The position numbers were made by a program, and so were the translations under genes. Shown piece after piece: positions 7,731 through 17,130 of a stretch of 64,000 nucleotides of DNA. Where the stretch lies: NCBI RefSeq assembly GCF_014212055.1, contig NZ_JACJVO010000008.1, positions 1-64,000 of the forward strand, given 5' to 3'. The number at the start of each line of letters is the position of its first letter. Position 1 is the first letter of the stretch. The DNA comes from Cohnella zeiphila (GTDB lineage: Bacteria; Bacillota; Bacilli; Paenibacillales; Paenibacillaceae). The notes beneath the pieces are model-generated. The model saw only the letters and a program-made list of their open reading frames with translations. It was not told where the DNA came from and searched no databases.

Positions 7731-9553
7731 GACTCGGCAAAATTTACCGCAATTACATACAGAACAACCTGTTCGTAAAGGTCATTCTCGTCTTCGCCTT
7801 GATCGTCGTGGCGACGATCATCACGCTCTCCTACTTGCTCTTCAACTTCATGTCCGCGCAAGTCCGGCAGAACGAGCTCAAGGAGCAGAAGGAGCTGATG
7901 GATCGCGTCAACCGCTACCTGGAGCAGAAGTACGCCGGCGTCGAGGCGGACGTGCAGGAGATCTACCGCAACGGCGTGCTCGCGAACAATGTCTCCTACC
8001 TGTTGAAGCATTCTTATCAGGAATACATTCAATATACGCTCAACGAATCCTCGGTCGGCAATGCAGGGGCGGCCAACGCCCTCGATTTTTTCGGTTCCAT
8101 TTTCGATTCGGATCCGGACGTTCGCAACGTCATCGTCTACAGCTCGGAAGTGCAGCAGCTCTACGTCTACAGCTCGCCCGTCACCCCCAAGCTGTACAGG
8201 ACGGACTTGACCCACTCCTACATCCCCGACATGATGTCCCTGGAAGGCCCGAACGCCAACATCCCCAACATCTGGATCCGCAAGACGATCAACCAGTGGG
8301 ACACCCGGCTGTATTCCATGCGGGCGCGGATCAACGACAAGAATACGCTCAAGAACATCGGGCAGCTGCTCGTCTACTTCGATTCGGAGCTGATCCGCAA
8401 GGCCCTTCCGCAGAATTCTGCGGGAACGAAAGGCCAGATTCTGGTGCTGACGCCGGACGGCCAGGTGATGTTCGATACATCGGGCTTATACTATGGGCAG
8501 AAGTATCCTTACTTCAACCGGATCAGTTCTTTAAAGGAGGAGGGAACGCTCGAGGAGCCCTCCTACATCTCCACGCTGTCCCAGAGCGATGCCGGATACA
8601 CGATCGTCGGCGTCATGCCCAAGAAGGAATTGACCAAAGCGACCGCGGCCCTAAGGCGGACGATCGTTCTGATCAGCTTGATCTGCATCGCGGTCGCCAT
8701 CGTCATTCCTTCGCTGGTCGTCATCAGCATCGCCCGGCGAACGAACAAGATCGTCCGGTTCATGAGGAAGGTGGAGGGCGGAGACCTGGGCGCCCGGCTT
8801 CACGACGACCGGGACGACGAGCTCGGGCAGATCTCGTCAAGCTTCAACGACATGGTCGAGGAGCTGGGCCGCATGATCGACCGGGAATACAAAGCGGAGA
8901 TCCGGCTGAAGCGGACCGAGCTGGCCGCCCTGCAGGCGAGAATCAACCCCCACTTCCTGTACAACACGCTGGAAGTGATTCGGATGCGGGCCATGTCCCG
9001 AGGGGCCGACGACGTCGCGGAGATGATCTACAGCTTGGCCACGCTGTTCCGCAATTCGGTGCGCACGAACGCGGAATGTTCGCTCGCCGAGGAGCTCGAG
9101 ATGTGCCGGCTTTATCTGGAGCTGTTCCGAATCCGATATAAAGATAGGTTCTCTTATACAATCGACTGCGATCCGCGGCTCGCTTCGCTCTCGGTGCCGA
9201 AGATGCTGCTTCAGCCGCTCGTGGAAAATTATATCGTGCATGGGATGGAACCCCGCCGCACGGACAACCGCATCGAGATCGGCGCATCGCTCGCGGACGG
9301 TCTCGTCGCGATCCGGGTGCGGAACAACGGCCGTCCGATCGAGACCGAGCGGCTGGAGCAAATCCGGGCGGACTTGAACAATCCGGAGGAAGAAGGAGAC
9401 TCGTTCGGTTTGCGAAGCGTCCACAGCCGGCTGAAGCTGATCTACGGGCCGGAATACGGCGTCGAGCTTTTGAGCGCGGACGACGGCACGGAAGTAACGA
9501 TGCGCTTCCCCTTAGAAGCCGGAGAGAAAGGAGCGGACAAAGGAGATGTATAA
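7727..9553 (+). CDS. YesM-family sensor histidine kinase
   Basis: A kinase of 608 residues from the TTG at 7727. It has an N-terminal helix (FVKVILVFALIVVATIITL), a large extracellular domain to about residue 300, a second helix (TIVLISLICIAVAIVI), HAMP, and the His_kinase domain with LQARINPHFLYNTLEVI (phosphoacceptor His409), followed by a HATPase domain. YesM proteins sense extracellular carbohydrates or the ligand-loaded binding protein. The ATG at 7691 is in frame but overlaps the TATAAT box and cannot be transcribed, hence the TTG choice. The gene overlaps the next one by 8 bases; the pair controls the transporter and glycosidase genes downstream by inference from position. Confidence 0.9.
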   Translation: MRLGKIYRNYIQNNLFVKVILVFALIVVATIITLSYLLFNFMSAQVRQNELKEQKELMDRVNRYLEQKYAGVEADVQEIYRNGVLANNVSYLLKHSYQEYIQYTLNESSVGNAGAANALDFFGSIFDSDPDVRNVIVYSSEVQQLYVYSSPVTPKLYRTDLTHSYIPDMMSLEGPNANIPNIWIRKTINQWDTRLYSMRARINDKNTLKNIGQLLVYFDSELIRKALPQNSAGTKGQILVLTPDGQVMFDTSGLYYGQKYPYFNRISSLKEEGTLEEPSYISTLSQSDAGYTIVGVMPKKELTKATAALRRTIVLISLICIAVAIVIPSLVVISIARRTNKIVRFMRKVEGGDLGARLHDDRDDELGQISSSFNDMVEELGRMIDREYKAEIRLKRTELAALQARINPHFLYNTLEVIRMRAMSRGADDVAEMIYSLATLFRNSVRTNAECSLAEELEMCRLYLELFRIRYKDRFSYTIDCDPRLASLSVPKMLLQPLVENYIVHGMEPRRTDNRIEIGASLADGLVAIRVRNNGRPIETERLEQIRADLNNPEEEGDSFGLRSVHSRLKLIYGPEYGVELLSADDGTEVTMRFPLEAGEKGADKGDV

Positions 9554-11075
9554 CGTATTCCTGGTGGACGACGAGCCGTTCATCCTCGAAGGGCTGTACG
9601 ATACCGTCGATTGGCCGGCATTCGGGCTGGAGGTCGCGGGCAGCGCGGAGAACGGGGAAGAGGCGCTGGCGTTGATGCGCGTGACGCCGGTCGATTTGCT
9701 CATCACCGACATCTCGATGCCTTACATGAACGGACTGGAATTGATCCGCAGAGCCCGCGAACTCCGGCCGGAGCTGAAGGTCGTCATCCTCAGCGGCTTC
9801 AACGAGTTCGATTACTTGAAGGAAGGCATGCGGCTCGGCATCGAGAATTACTTGCTCAAGCCGATCAACGTCAAGGAACTGAACGATACGCTGCGCACGA
9901 CGGTAGAGAAGTTGGACAACCTCAAGCCGGGCGCCCTGATGAGCGAAGACAGCGTTCAGATGATGACGGACAACACGATGTTCCGGTGGGTCAACGGGCG
10001 CATGAGCGAAGCCGAGTTCGCCGAACGGGCCGCTATGCTCGGCATCCGGATGAACGAGCCGTACGGCTTGGCGGCGGTCCTGCGGCCGGCCGCATCCGAC
10101 CCGGAGACGTCGGAGCGGGCGTTCCGGACGGCGGCCGAAGCGGCGGCGGAAGGCGAAGACGAGGTGGCGTTCCGCGATATGAACGACGACATCGTCATCG
10201 TCGCGGGTCTTCGCGATCCCGAAGAAGACAAGCCGAGGCTGCTGCAGCGGTTGGCGAAGCTCCGCAAGCGGCTGGAGCCGGTCGCCGCCGTCCGTCTGTC
10301 GCTCGGAAGCGTCTATCCGCTGCGGGGGCAAATTGCCGAGAGCTACCGCGAAGCGAAGAAGGCGCAGGAATATTTCATGATGTACCCGGAATGGGAATGG
10401 GTCGATTACGGCGATACCGCGGCGGTGAAGCGCGAAGAGCTGACGGCTTTCCCGATCGATTGGGAAGACTATGCAAGAAGGCTGCTGGCCAAAGACCGGG
10501 AAGGGCTGTCCGGGCGGATCGCGGGCGATTTCGAGGAGCTTCGCCGCCGCGAAGGAATGACGCCCGCCGGGCTGCAGGCGATTGCGGCGGAGCTGATCGT
10601 CCGCTTCAAGATGGAATTGCAGGCGGTCAAGCATGAGGAGGAGCCGGAGCTGTTCTCGCTCGGCTTCGAGCGCGTTCGGACCGCGCCCGATTACGCCGGC
10701 CTGGCCGAAGCGGTCCGCCTGACGGCCGAACGCTGCATCGATTCCCTCGAACGCGACGCGAGGAGCCCGATCGTCCTTCAGGTGCTTGCCGAAATCCAGG
10801 AGCATTATGCGGAAGAACTGTCCCTGAAGGCGCTGGGCGCCCGGTACCATATTCATCCGGTCTACCTGGGGCAGCTGTTCCAGAAGGAGACCGGCGAGAA
10901 CTTTACGGAGTACATCAACCGTTACCGGATCGACAAAGCCAAGGAGCTGCTGAAGTCTTCCCGCCTGAAGGTGCACGAGATCGCGCGGGCGATCGGCTAT
11001 TGGGAGACCGGGTACTTCTACAAGCAGTTCAGGAAATACGTAGGCATCTCGCCGACGGAATTCAAAGGCCTATAA
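9546..11075 (+). CDS. YesN-family response regulator with AraC DNA-binding domain
   Basis: A 509-residue regulator. The receiver (LVDDEPFILEG, phosphoacceptor Asp55 in LLITDISMPYMNG, KPI) is followed by a central region of about 280 residues and a C-terminal AraC/XylS double helix-turn-helix (LSLKALGARYHIHPVYLGQL, then KVHEIARAIGYWETGYF). This is the standard partner of YesM kinases. The start overlaps the kinase gene, so translation is probably coupled. Role: activator of the adjacent binding-protein/permease/glycosidase genes when oligosaccharide is present. A strong terminator follows at 11116. Confidence 0.93.
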   Translation: MYNVFLVDDEPFILEGLYDTVDWPAFGLEVAGSAENGEEALALMRVTPVDLLITDISMPYMNGLELIRRARELRPELKVVILSGFNEFDYLKEGMRLGIENYLLKPINVKELNDTLRTTVEKLDNLKPGALMSEDSVQMMTDNTMFRWVNGRMSEAEFAERAAMLGIRMNEPYGLAAVLRPAASDPETSERAFRTAAEAAAEGEDEVAFRDMNDDIVIVAGLRDPEEDKPRLLQRLAKLRKRLEPVAAVRLSLGSVYPLRGQIAESYREAKKAQEYFMMYPEWEWVDYGDTAAVKREELTAFPIDWEDYARRLLAKDREGLSGRIAGDFEELRRREGMTPAGLQAIAAELIVRFKMELQAVKHEEEPELFSLGFERVRTAPDYAGLAEAVRLTAERCIDSLERDARSPIVLQVLAEIQEHYAEELSLKALGARYHIHPVYLGQLFQKETGENFTEYINRYRIDKAKELLKSSRLKVHEIARAIGYWETGYFYKQFRKYVGISPTEFKGL

Positions 11076-11115
11076 AACGCGAGCCGCCAGGGGCGAACCG
11101 GCCCGGCGAAGCTTC

Positions 11116-11142
11116 GACCGCCCTCGCGGCGGTCTTTTCTTT
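11116..11142 (+). terminator. Terminator of the yesM-yesN operon
   Basis: A perfect 7-bp GC-rich stem GACCGCC / GGCGGTC with a 5-base loop is followed by TTTTCTTT. It separates the regulator pair from the transporter genes, so the latter need their own promoter. Confidence 0.85.
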
Positions 11143-11178
11143 ATTTAGAACCATGGTTTATTAAGTTTGTGTTCTATT

Positions 11179-11192
11179 TGAAACGGTTTTCA
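11179..11192 (+). promoter_or_regulatory. Imperfect palindrome upstream of the binding-protein gene
   Basis: TGAAACGGTTTTCA pairs TGAAA with TTTCA around a CGGT centre and contains the AAACGGTT core seen in LacI/CcpA-type operators. It does not satisfy the full cre consensus, because the flanking TG and CA fall out of register. It is 50 bases before the ATG of the lipoprotein gene. A LacI-family or YesN-linked site is possible. Confidence 0.3.
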
Positions 11193-11242
11193 TGAATTAC
11201 GATTGATTTGTAGATGATCTTATCAAGGAGGGCATTAGAAAG

Positions 11243-12736
11243 ATGAGCAACAAGAAACGGCTAGGCGCGACGCTCACCGCAGTCACGGCTTTGTCGCTCG
11301 TGCTCGGCGCGTGCGGCAGCAGCGGCAGCAACAACAACGCAGCAAGCTCCGCTTCCGGAAGCTCCAGCTCCGAGAAGCCGGTGAACCTAATCTGGTACAC
11401 GATCGGCACGCCTCAAAAAGACGTGGACAAGGTCATGGCGGAAGTCAGCAAATACACGAAAGAAAAGATCAACGCCACCGTCACCATGAAGATGATCGAC
11501 TGGGGCGACTACCAGCAGAAGATGCAGGTGCTCGTCGCTTCCGGCGAGCCGATGGACATCATGTTCACTTCCGCCGGCGGCTTCGATTACGTGCAGAACG
11601 CCCGGAAAGGCGCGTTCCTGCAAATCGACGACTTGCTGGACAAGTACGGACAAGGCATCAAGGACACGATCGATCCCGCTTTCCTGAGCGGCACCAAGGT
11701 TGACGGCCACAACTACGGCATTCCGGCGAACAAGGAGCTGCCGCAGCTAGAGGTGTGGCGTTTTAACAAGAACGTAGTCGACAAGTATAATCTGGACATC
11801 TCCAATGTCCGCTCGCTCGAAAGCATAGAGCCGCTGCTCAAGAAAGTTAAGGAAAACGAGCCGACCTTCACGCCGTTCGTGATGACGAAAGATTACGTGC
11901 CGTACGTGCCGTACGACTATCTGATCACGAACCTGCCGATGGCCGTCAAACTGGACTCGCCGGACCACAAAGTCGTCGACATCCTCGAGACGGACGAGAT
12001 GAAGCAGGCGCTGGAAACGATGCATAAGTATTATACGGCCGGTTATGTCGCTCCCGAAGCGGCGACGACGGGTTCCACGACCGACTTGGAGAGCACGGGC
12101 AAATGGCTGCTCGACCGGGCGCAAACGCAGCCGTTGGCCGACAACGTTTGGTCGGCAAGCTTCGGTTTTCCGGTCGTCTCGACGCCGGCCAGCGATCCGA
12201 TCATCACGAATACGTCGGTTCAAGGATCGATCATGGCGATCTCGGCCAACTCCGAGCATCCGGAGAAGGCGATGCAATTCCTGAACCTGCTCAACACCGA
12301 CCCGGTGCTCCGCAACATGGTCGACTCCGGCATCGAGGGCGTCCACTACGAGAAGACCGGCGACAACCGGATGAAGAACTTGCCGGAATCTAAAAACTAC
12401 GACATGCCGTCCTATTCGCTCGGCAACAACATGCTGCTGTACCTGAACGAGAACGATCCGGACGACAAGTGGGAGCAATTCAAGAAGTTCAACGCTTCCG
12501 GCGTGCCGTCCCCGATCCTCGGTTTCAACTTCGACACCACGAAAGTCGCGACCGAGCTGACCGCCGTGCAGAACGTCAAGGAGCAGTTCTGGTCCTCGCT
12601 CATGACCGGAACGGTCGATCCGGCTACGTACCTGCCGAAGGCGATCCAGCAGTTCAAGAACGCCGGCCTCGACAAGATCATCGCCGAAGCGCAAACCCAA
12701 CTGGACGCTTGGGTGGCGGCGAACCAACAAAAGTAA
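11243..12736 (+). CDS. Extracellular sugar-binding lipoprotein, LplA-type
   Basis: A 497-residue solute-binding protein. A basic N-terminus and a hydrophobic stretch lead to lipobox LVLGAC, followed by a Ser/Asn-rich linker and a family-1-like binding fold (PVNLIWYTIGTPQKDVDKV) with the large two-lobed body usual for LplA-like proteins. It would be anchored outside the membrane and deliver oligosaccharide to the two permeases downstream. No ATPase gene is linked, as is normal for Lpl systems that use a shared MsmX-type ATPase. A stem-loop with T-tract after the stop (12763-12796) would let it be made in excess over the permeases. Confidence 0.93.
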   Translation: MSNKKRLGATLTAVTALSLVLGACGSSGSNNNAASSASGSSSSEKPVNLIWYTIGTPQKDVDKVMAEVSKYTKEKINATVTMKMIDWGDYQQKMQVLVASGEPMDIMFTSAGGFDYVQNARKGAFLQIDDLLDKYGQGIKDTIDPAFLSGTKVDGHNYGIPANKELPQLEVWRFNKNVVDKYNLDISNVRSLESIEPLLKKVKENEPTFTPFVMTKDYVPYVPYDYLITNLPMAVKLDSPDHKVVDILETDEMKQALETMHKYYTAGYVAPEAATTGSTTDLESTGKWLLDRAQTQPLADNVWSASFGFPVVSTPASDPIITNTSVQGSIMAISANSEHPEKAMQFLNLLNTDPVLRNMVDSGIEGVHYEKTGDNRMKNLPESKNYDMPSYSLGNNMLLYLNENDPDDKWEQFKKFNASGVPSPILGFNFDTTKVATELTAVQNVKEQFWSSLMTGTVDPATYLPKAIQQFKNAGLDKIIAEAQTQLDAWVAANQQK

Positions 12737-12762
12737 TAGAAGCGCATCTGCAAAAGATGGCA

Positions 12763-12796
12763 GGATCGGGCGGGCGAGGTTCGCCCGATCCTTTTT
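12763..12796 (+). terminator. Internal terminator between binding protein and permease genes
   Basis: A perfect 10-bp stem GGATCGGGCG / CGCCCGATCC is followed by TTTTT. Because transporter genes continue on the same strand, it probably acts as a partial terminator or 3' stabiliser that raises binding-protein expression relative to the permeases. Confidence 0.75.
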
Positions 12797-12815
12797 CATT
12801 TAGGAGGGATTCATC

Positions 12816-13748
12816 ATGGGCGGAACGTTCTTCCGCAATCTGAACCGCAACAAGGCGATGCTTCTGATGGTATTGCCGGGAGCGCTTTGGTTTCTGTGCT
12901 TCTCCTACCTGCCTCTGGTGGGGACGATCGCGGCCTTCAAGCAGTACCGGTTCAGCCGTCAAGGCTTCCTGTACAGCCTGGTCCACAGCAAAAACGTCGG
13001 CTGGGACAACTTCAAGTTCCTGTTCAGCACCGACGCCGCCTGGACCATTACGCGCAACACGCTTTTCTACAATATCGCCTTCATCTTCCTGGGACTGGTC
13101 TGCTCCGTCGCCATGGCGATTCTCTTGTCCGAGCTCGTGAACAAGAAGATGGCCAAGCTGTACCAGACGGGCATGTTCCTCCCTTATTTCCTCTCATGGG
13201 TCATCGTCGGCTACTTCGCGTTCAGCTTCCTCAGCCTGGACCGCGGATTGCTCAACCATATTCTCGGCTCCTTCGGCGGCAAGTCGCTGCAATGGTACTC
13301 CGACCCGACCTATTGGCCGTACATTCTCGTTCTCGTCTACCTGTGGAAGTCGGTCGGCTACAGCAGCGTCGTTTATCTGGCCTCCATCATGGGCATCGAC
13401 AGGTCGCTCTACGAAGCGGCCATGATCGACGGAGCCAGCAAGTGGCAGCAGATTCGCAGCATTACGCTGCCGTTGCTCAAGCCGATCATCATTATCATGA
13501 CGCTGCTGGCGGTCGGCAAAATTTTCTACGCGGACTTCGGCTTGTTCTATGAAGTGCCTCGCGACTCCGGAACGCTCTACTCGGTGACCAACGTTATCGA
13601 CACGTACGTTTATCGCGGTCTGAAAACGACCGGCGAGATCGGCATGAGCACGGCGGCCGGGCTTTACCAATCCGTTGTCGGCTTCGCGCTGGTCATGATC
13701 TCCAACTTCGTCGTGCGCAAGATGGACAAGGACAGCGCGCTGTTCTAA
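12816..13748 (+). CDS. Sugar ABC transporter permease, LplB-type
   Basis: A 310-residue protein with six predicted membrane helices and the permease loop EAAMIDGASKWQ that contacts the ATPase. The opening KAMLLMVLPGALWFLCFSYL is typical of LplB/YteP proteins. It pairs with the permease at 13837 and the binding protein at 11243. AGGAGGG precedes the ATG with good spacing. Confidence 0.93.
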   Translation: MGGTFFRNLNRNKAMLLMVLPGALWFLCFSYLPLVGTIAAFKQYRFSRQGFLYSLVHSKNVGWDNFKFLFSTDAAWTITRNTLFYNIAFIFLGLVCSVAMAILLSELVNKKMAKLYQTGMFLPYFLSWVIVGYFAFSFLSLDRGLLNHILGSFGGKSLQWYSDPTYWPYILVLVYLWKSVGYSSVVYLASIMGIDRSLYEAAMIDGASKWQQIRSITLPLLKPIIIIMTLLAVGKIFYADFGLFYEVPRDSGTLYSVTNVIDTYVYRGLKTTGEIGMSTAAGLYQSVVGFALVMISNFVVRKMDKDSALF

Positions 13749-13836
13749 GAAAATTACAGGGCTCCCTCTACAGTGCTCGGATTCAGCTCGGAGCGTCGCG
13801 TCACTTTTGGGGGCCGGTTAGAAAGGAGAGTTCATC

Positions 13837-14775
13837 GTGTCTAACGTTCAAGTATCCGGCGTTGCCGTGAAAACGAAAAAACGCAACTTCCAGCAGATCA
13901 CGAAGGGCTGGAACGTCATCTTCAACCTGATCGCGGGCATCTTCGCGTTCCTGTGCGTGTTCCCGTTCCTTTTCGTCGTCATCATCTCCTTCACGGACGA
14001 GAAGACGCTCGCGACGGACGGGTACCGGATCATCCCCGCAAAATGGAGTCTCGAGGCGTATCGATACGTGTTCCAGACCGGGGATACGCTGCTGCGTTCC
14101 TACGGAGTTACCATTCTGGTCACGGTCATCGGCACGATCGTCAGTCTCATCATGATTTCGCTGTATGCGTACGCCATCTCGCGCCGCAGCTTCGCGTACC
14201 GTCGGTTTTTCTCATTGTTCGCGGTGTTCACGATGCTGTTCAGCGGCGGGATGATTCCGACCTATATCGTCGTTACGCAATTGCTTCACCTGAAGGACAG
14301 CGTCTGGGCTCTCATTCTGCCGCTGGCTATGAACGCCTTCTATATCATGATTCTCCGCACGTTCTACCTGACGAGCGTTCCCGACGCCATCATCGAGTCC
14401 GGAAAAATCGACGGCGCCGGCGAATTTCGCATTTTCTTGAGGCTCGTGCTGCCGTTGTCGCTGCCGGGCCTGGCGACCATCGGCCTGTTCAGCACGCTCG
14501 GCTATTGGAACGACTGGTTCAACGCGCTATTGTATATCGACGATCCGAATAAGGTTCCGCTGCAATCGATGCTCATGCGCATTGAATCAAGCATCCAGTT
14601 CATTCAGCAGAACTCGGCGAACAGTTCGATCAGCCTCGCCGCCTTGCAGTCGCTGCCGCAGGATACGGCCCGCATGGCGATGGTCGTGCTGGCGACGGTT
14701 CCGATCATTTTCGCATATCCGTTTTTCCAAAGGTACTTCGTACAGGGCTTGACCGTGGGATCGGTCAAAGAATAA
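13837..14775 (+). CDS. Sugar ABC transporter permease, LplC/YtcP-type
   Basis: A 312-residue, six-helix permease with EAA-type loop ESGKIDGAGEFRIF and the characteristic closing PFFQRYFVQGLTVGSVKE of LplC/YtcP proteins. The start codon is GTG, 7 to 9 bases after AGAAAGGAGAG. Together with LplB-type and LplA-type neighbours it forms the importer of this locus. The glycosidase genes begin 21 bases after its stop and are likely cotranscribed. Confidence 0.93.
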   Translation: MSNVQVSGVAVKTKKRNFQQITKGWNVIFNLIAGIFAFLCVFPFLFVVIISFTDEKTLATDGYRIIPAKWSLEAYRYVFQTGDTLLRSYGVTILVTVIGTIVSLIMISLYAYAISRRSFAYRRFFSLFAVFTMLFSGGMIPTYIVVTQLLHLKDSVWALILPLAMNAFYIMILRTFYLTSVPDAIIESGKIDGAGEFRIFLRLVLPLSLPGLATIGLFSTLGYWNDWFNALLYIDDPNKVPLQSMLMRIESSIQFIQQNSANSSISLAALQSLPQDTARMAMVVLATVPIIFAYPFFQRYFVQGLTVGSVKE

Positions 14776-14796
14776 TCTCAGGCCGGGGGATGGATC

Positions 14797-17130
14797 GTGG
14801 TGAGACCGAAGGACGACCGGGGATATCGGGACCCGGCCAAGCCGATTGGCGAGCGGGTAGAGCTTCTGCTCCGCGAGATGACTTTGGAAGAGAAGGCCGG
14901 CCAGCTGGTTCAACCGTTCGGCTGGCAAGCCTATGAGCATACAGACGGGAAAATCGAGCTGACGGAAGCGTTCCGGCGGCAGGTGGAGCAAGGCGGCGTC
15001 GGTTCGCTCTACGGGACGCTGCGCGCCGATCCGTGGACCGGCGTCACCCTAGAGACGGGGCTGACGCCCGCCCAAGGCGCCGAAGCCGTCAACGCCATTC
15101 AGCGGTACGCGATCGAGAACTCCCGGCTCGGCATTCCGATTCTGATCGGCGAGGAATGCTCGCACGGCCATATGGCGATCGGGGCGACGGTGTTCCCGGT
15201 GCCGCTGGCGATCGGCAGCTCCTGGAACGCGGAGCTGTACCGCGAGATGTGCCGCGCGGTCGGCGCGGAGACGCGCTCCCAAGGCGGGGCGGCCACGTAC
15301 TCGCCGGTGCTGGACGTCGTCCGCGATCCCCGCTGGGGACGGACGGAGGAATGCTTCGGCGAGGACCCGCACCTGATCGGGGAGTTTGCGGTCGCCGCCG
15401 TGGAAGGCCTGCAGGGCGAGCGGCTGGACGGCGAGAACGCCGTAGCCGTCACGCTGAAGCACTTCGCCGGCTACGGCAGCTCGGAGGGCGGCCGCAACGC
15501 GGGGCCGGTCCATATGGGCTGGCGCGAGCTGCTGGAGGTCGACCTGCATCCGTTCCGCCTGGCGGTGGAAGCGGGCGCGGCCTCGATCATGCCTGCGTAC
15601 AACGAGATCGACGGCGTGCCGTGCACGGTGAACGGCGAGCTGCTGGACGGCGTTCTGCGCGGCAAGTGGGGCTTCGACGGCATGATCATTACCGATTGCG
15701 GCGCGATCGAGATGCTCGCGAGCGGCCACGACGTGGCCGCGGACGGCCGGGAAGCGGCGATCGCCGCGCTGGAAGCCGGCATCGACATGGAGATGTCGGG
15801 CGTCATGTTCGGCAAGCATCTGGCGGAAGCGGCGCGGGAAGGCCGGCTGAGCGAGGAGACGCTGGATCGCGCCGTGCGGCGGGTGCTGGCGCTCAAGTTC
15901 AAGCTCGGCCTGTTCGAGCGGCCGTATGCGGATCCGGAACGCGCGGCGGCGGTCATCGGCAGCGAACGGCACGCGGAGCTGGCCCGCCGGATGGCGGCCG
16001 AGGGCATCGTGCTCCTGAAGAACGAAGGCGGGGCGCTGCCGCTGGACGCTGCCGGCTGCGGCAGGATCGCCGTGATCGGCCCGAACGCCGACCAGGGCTA
16101 CAACCAGCTCGGCGATTATACGTCGCCGCAGCCGCCCGGGGCGGTCGCCACGGTGCTGGCCGGCATTCGCGCCAAGCTGGCGGACGAGCCGGAGCGCGTC
16201 CTTTACGCGCCGGGCTGCCGGATCCGCGGCGACGACCGGGAGGGCTTCCCGGCGGCGCTGGCTGCAGCGGAAGCGGCCGACACGGTCGTCATGGTCGTCG
16301 GCGGTTCGAGCGCCCGCGACTTCGGCGAAGGTACGATCGACCTGAAGACCGGCGCTTCCAAAGTGACCGGCGATTCCTGGAACGACATGGACTGCGGCGA
16401 AGGGATCGACCGCTGGTCTCTGGGCCTGTCCGGCGTGCAGCTGGAGCTGATCCAGGAGATTCGCAAGCTGGGCAAGCGGCTGATCGTCGTCTGCATCAAC
16501 GGCCGTCCGATTGTCGAGCCGTGGGTGGACGAGCAGGCCGACGCGATCGTGGAAGCCTGGTACCCGGGACAGGAAGGCGGACACGCGATCGCCGATGTGT
16601 TGTTCGGCGACGTCAATCCGTCCGGCAGGCTGACCGTCTCGGTGCCGAAGCACGTCGGGCAGCTGCCGGTGTATTACAACGGCAAGCGTTCCCGCGGCAA
16701 ACGGTACCTGGAAGACGATTCGCGTCCCCGTTATCCGTTCGGCTACGGACTGAGTTATACCGAATTCGAATACTCGCGGCTGTCGGTCGAGCCGGCCGTC
16801 CTGGCGGCGGAAGGAACGGCGACGGTCAGCGTGGACGTGACGAACGTCGGCGCGCGTTCCGGCTCGGAAGTCGTGCAGCTGTACGTCTCCGACGCGGCAA
16901 GCCTGTATACGCGGCCGCTAAAGGAACTGAAGGGCTTCCGCAAGCTGGAGCTGGCGCCGGGCGAGACGCGCACGGTACGCTTCGCGGTCGGGCGCGAGCA
17001 GCTCTCGTACATCGGCCGGGATCTGGAGCCGACGGTCGAGCCGGGGCTGTTCCGCATCATCATCGGCAAGAACGCGGAGGAGGAAATCTTGTCCGCCGAA
17101 TTGCTCGTCCGGGAGGAGGAAAGTCCATGA
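14797..17130 (+). CDS. Glycoside hydrolase family 3 beta-glycosidase
   Basis: A 777-residue enzyme with the two-domain GH3 core (opening MTLEEKAGQLVQ, then KHFAGYG in the substrate site) and nucleophile Asp300 in GMIITDCGAI. An alpha/beta sandwich domain and a C-terminal fibronectin-III-like domain follow (SEVVQLYVSD...LKELKGFRKLELAPGE). No signal peptide is present, so it acts inside the cell on imported oligosaccharides. TDCGAI rather than SDW at the nucleophile is seen in beta-glucosidases and beta-xylosidases. The start is GTG. The stop TGA overlaps the ATG of the next gene, so the two are coupled. Confidence 0.93.
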   Translation: MVRPKDDRGYRDPAKPIGERVELLLREMTLEEKAGQLVQPFGWQAYEHTDGKIELTEAFRRQVEQGGVGSLYGTLRADPWTGVTLETGLTPAQGAEAVNAIQRYAIENSRLGIPILIGEECSHGHMAIGATVFPVPLAIGSSWNAELYREMCRAVGAETRSQGGAATYSPVLDVVRDPRWGRTEECFGEDPHLIGEFAVAAVEGLQGERLDGENAVAVTLKHFAGYGSSEGGRNAGPVHMGWRELLEVDLHPFRLAVEAGAASIMPAYNEIDGVPCTVNGELLDGVLRGKWGFDGMIITDCGAIEMLASGHDVAADGREAAIAALEAGIDMEMSGVMFGKHLAEAAREGRLSEETLDRAVRRVLALKFKLGLFERPYADPERAAAVIGSERHAELARRMAAEGIVLLKNEGGALPLDAAGCGRIAVIGPNADQGYNQLGDYTSPQPPGAVATVLAGIRAKLADEPERVLYAPGCRIRGDDREGFPAALAAAEAADTVVMVVGGSSARDFGEGTIDLKTGASKVTGDSWNDMDCGEGIDRWSLGLSGVQLELIQEIRKLGKRLIVVCINGRPIVEPWVDEQADAIVEAWYPGQEGGHAIADVLFGDVNPSGRLTVSVPKHVGQLPVYYNGKRSRGKRYLEDDSRPRYPFGYGLSYTEFEYSRLSVEPAVLAAEGTATVSVDVTNVGARSGSEVVQLYVSDAASLYTRPLKELKGFRKLELAPGETRTVRFAVGREQLSYIGRDLEPTVEPGLFRIIIGKNAEEEILSAELLVREEESP

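Noticed and set aside
15033-17126. N-terminal 698-residue extension of the GH38 alpha-mannosidase
   Set aside because: It is the +1-frame shadow of the GH3 gene. The real start at 17127 has a ribosome site and the GH38 fold begins there.
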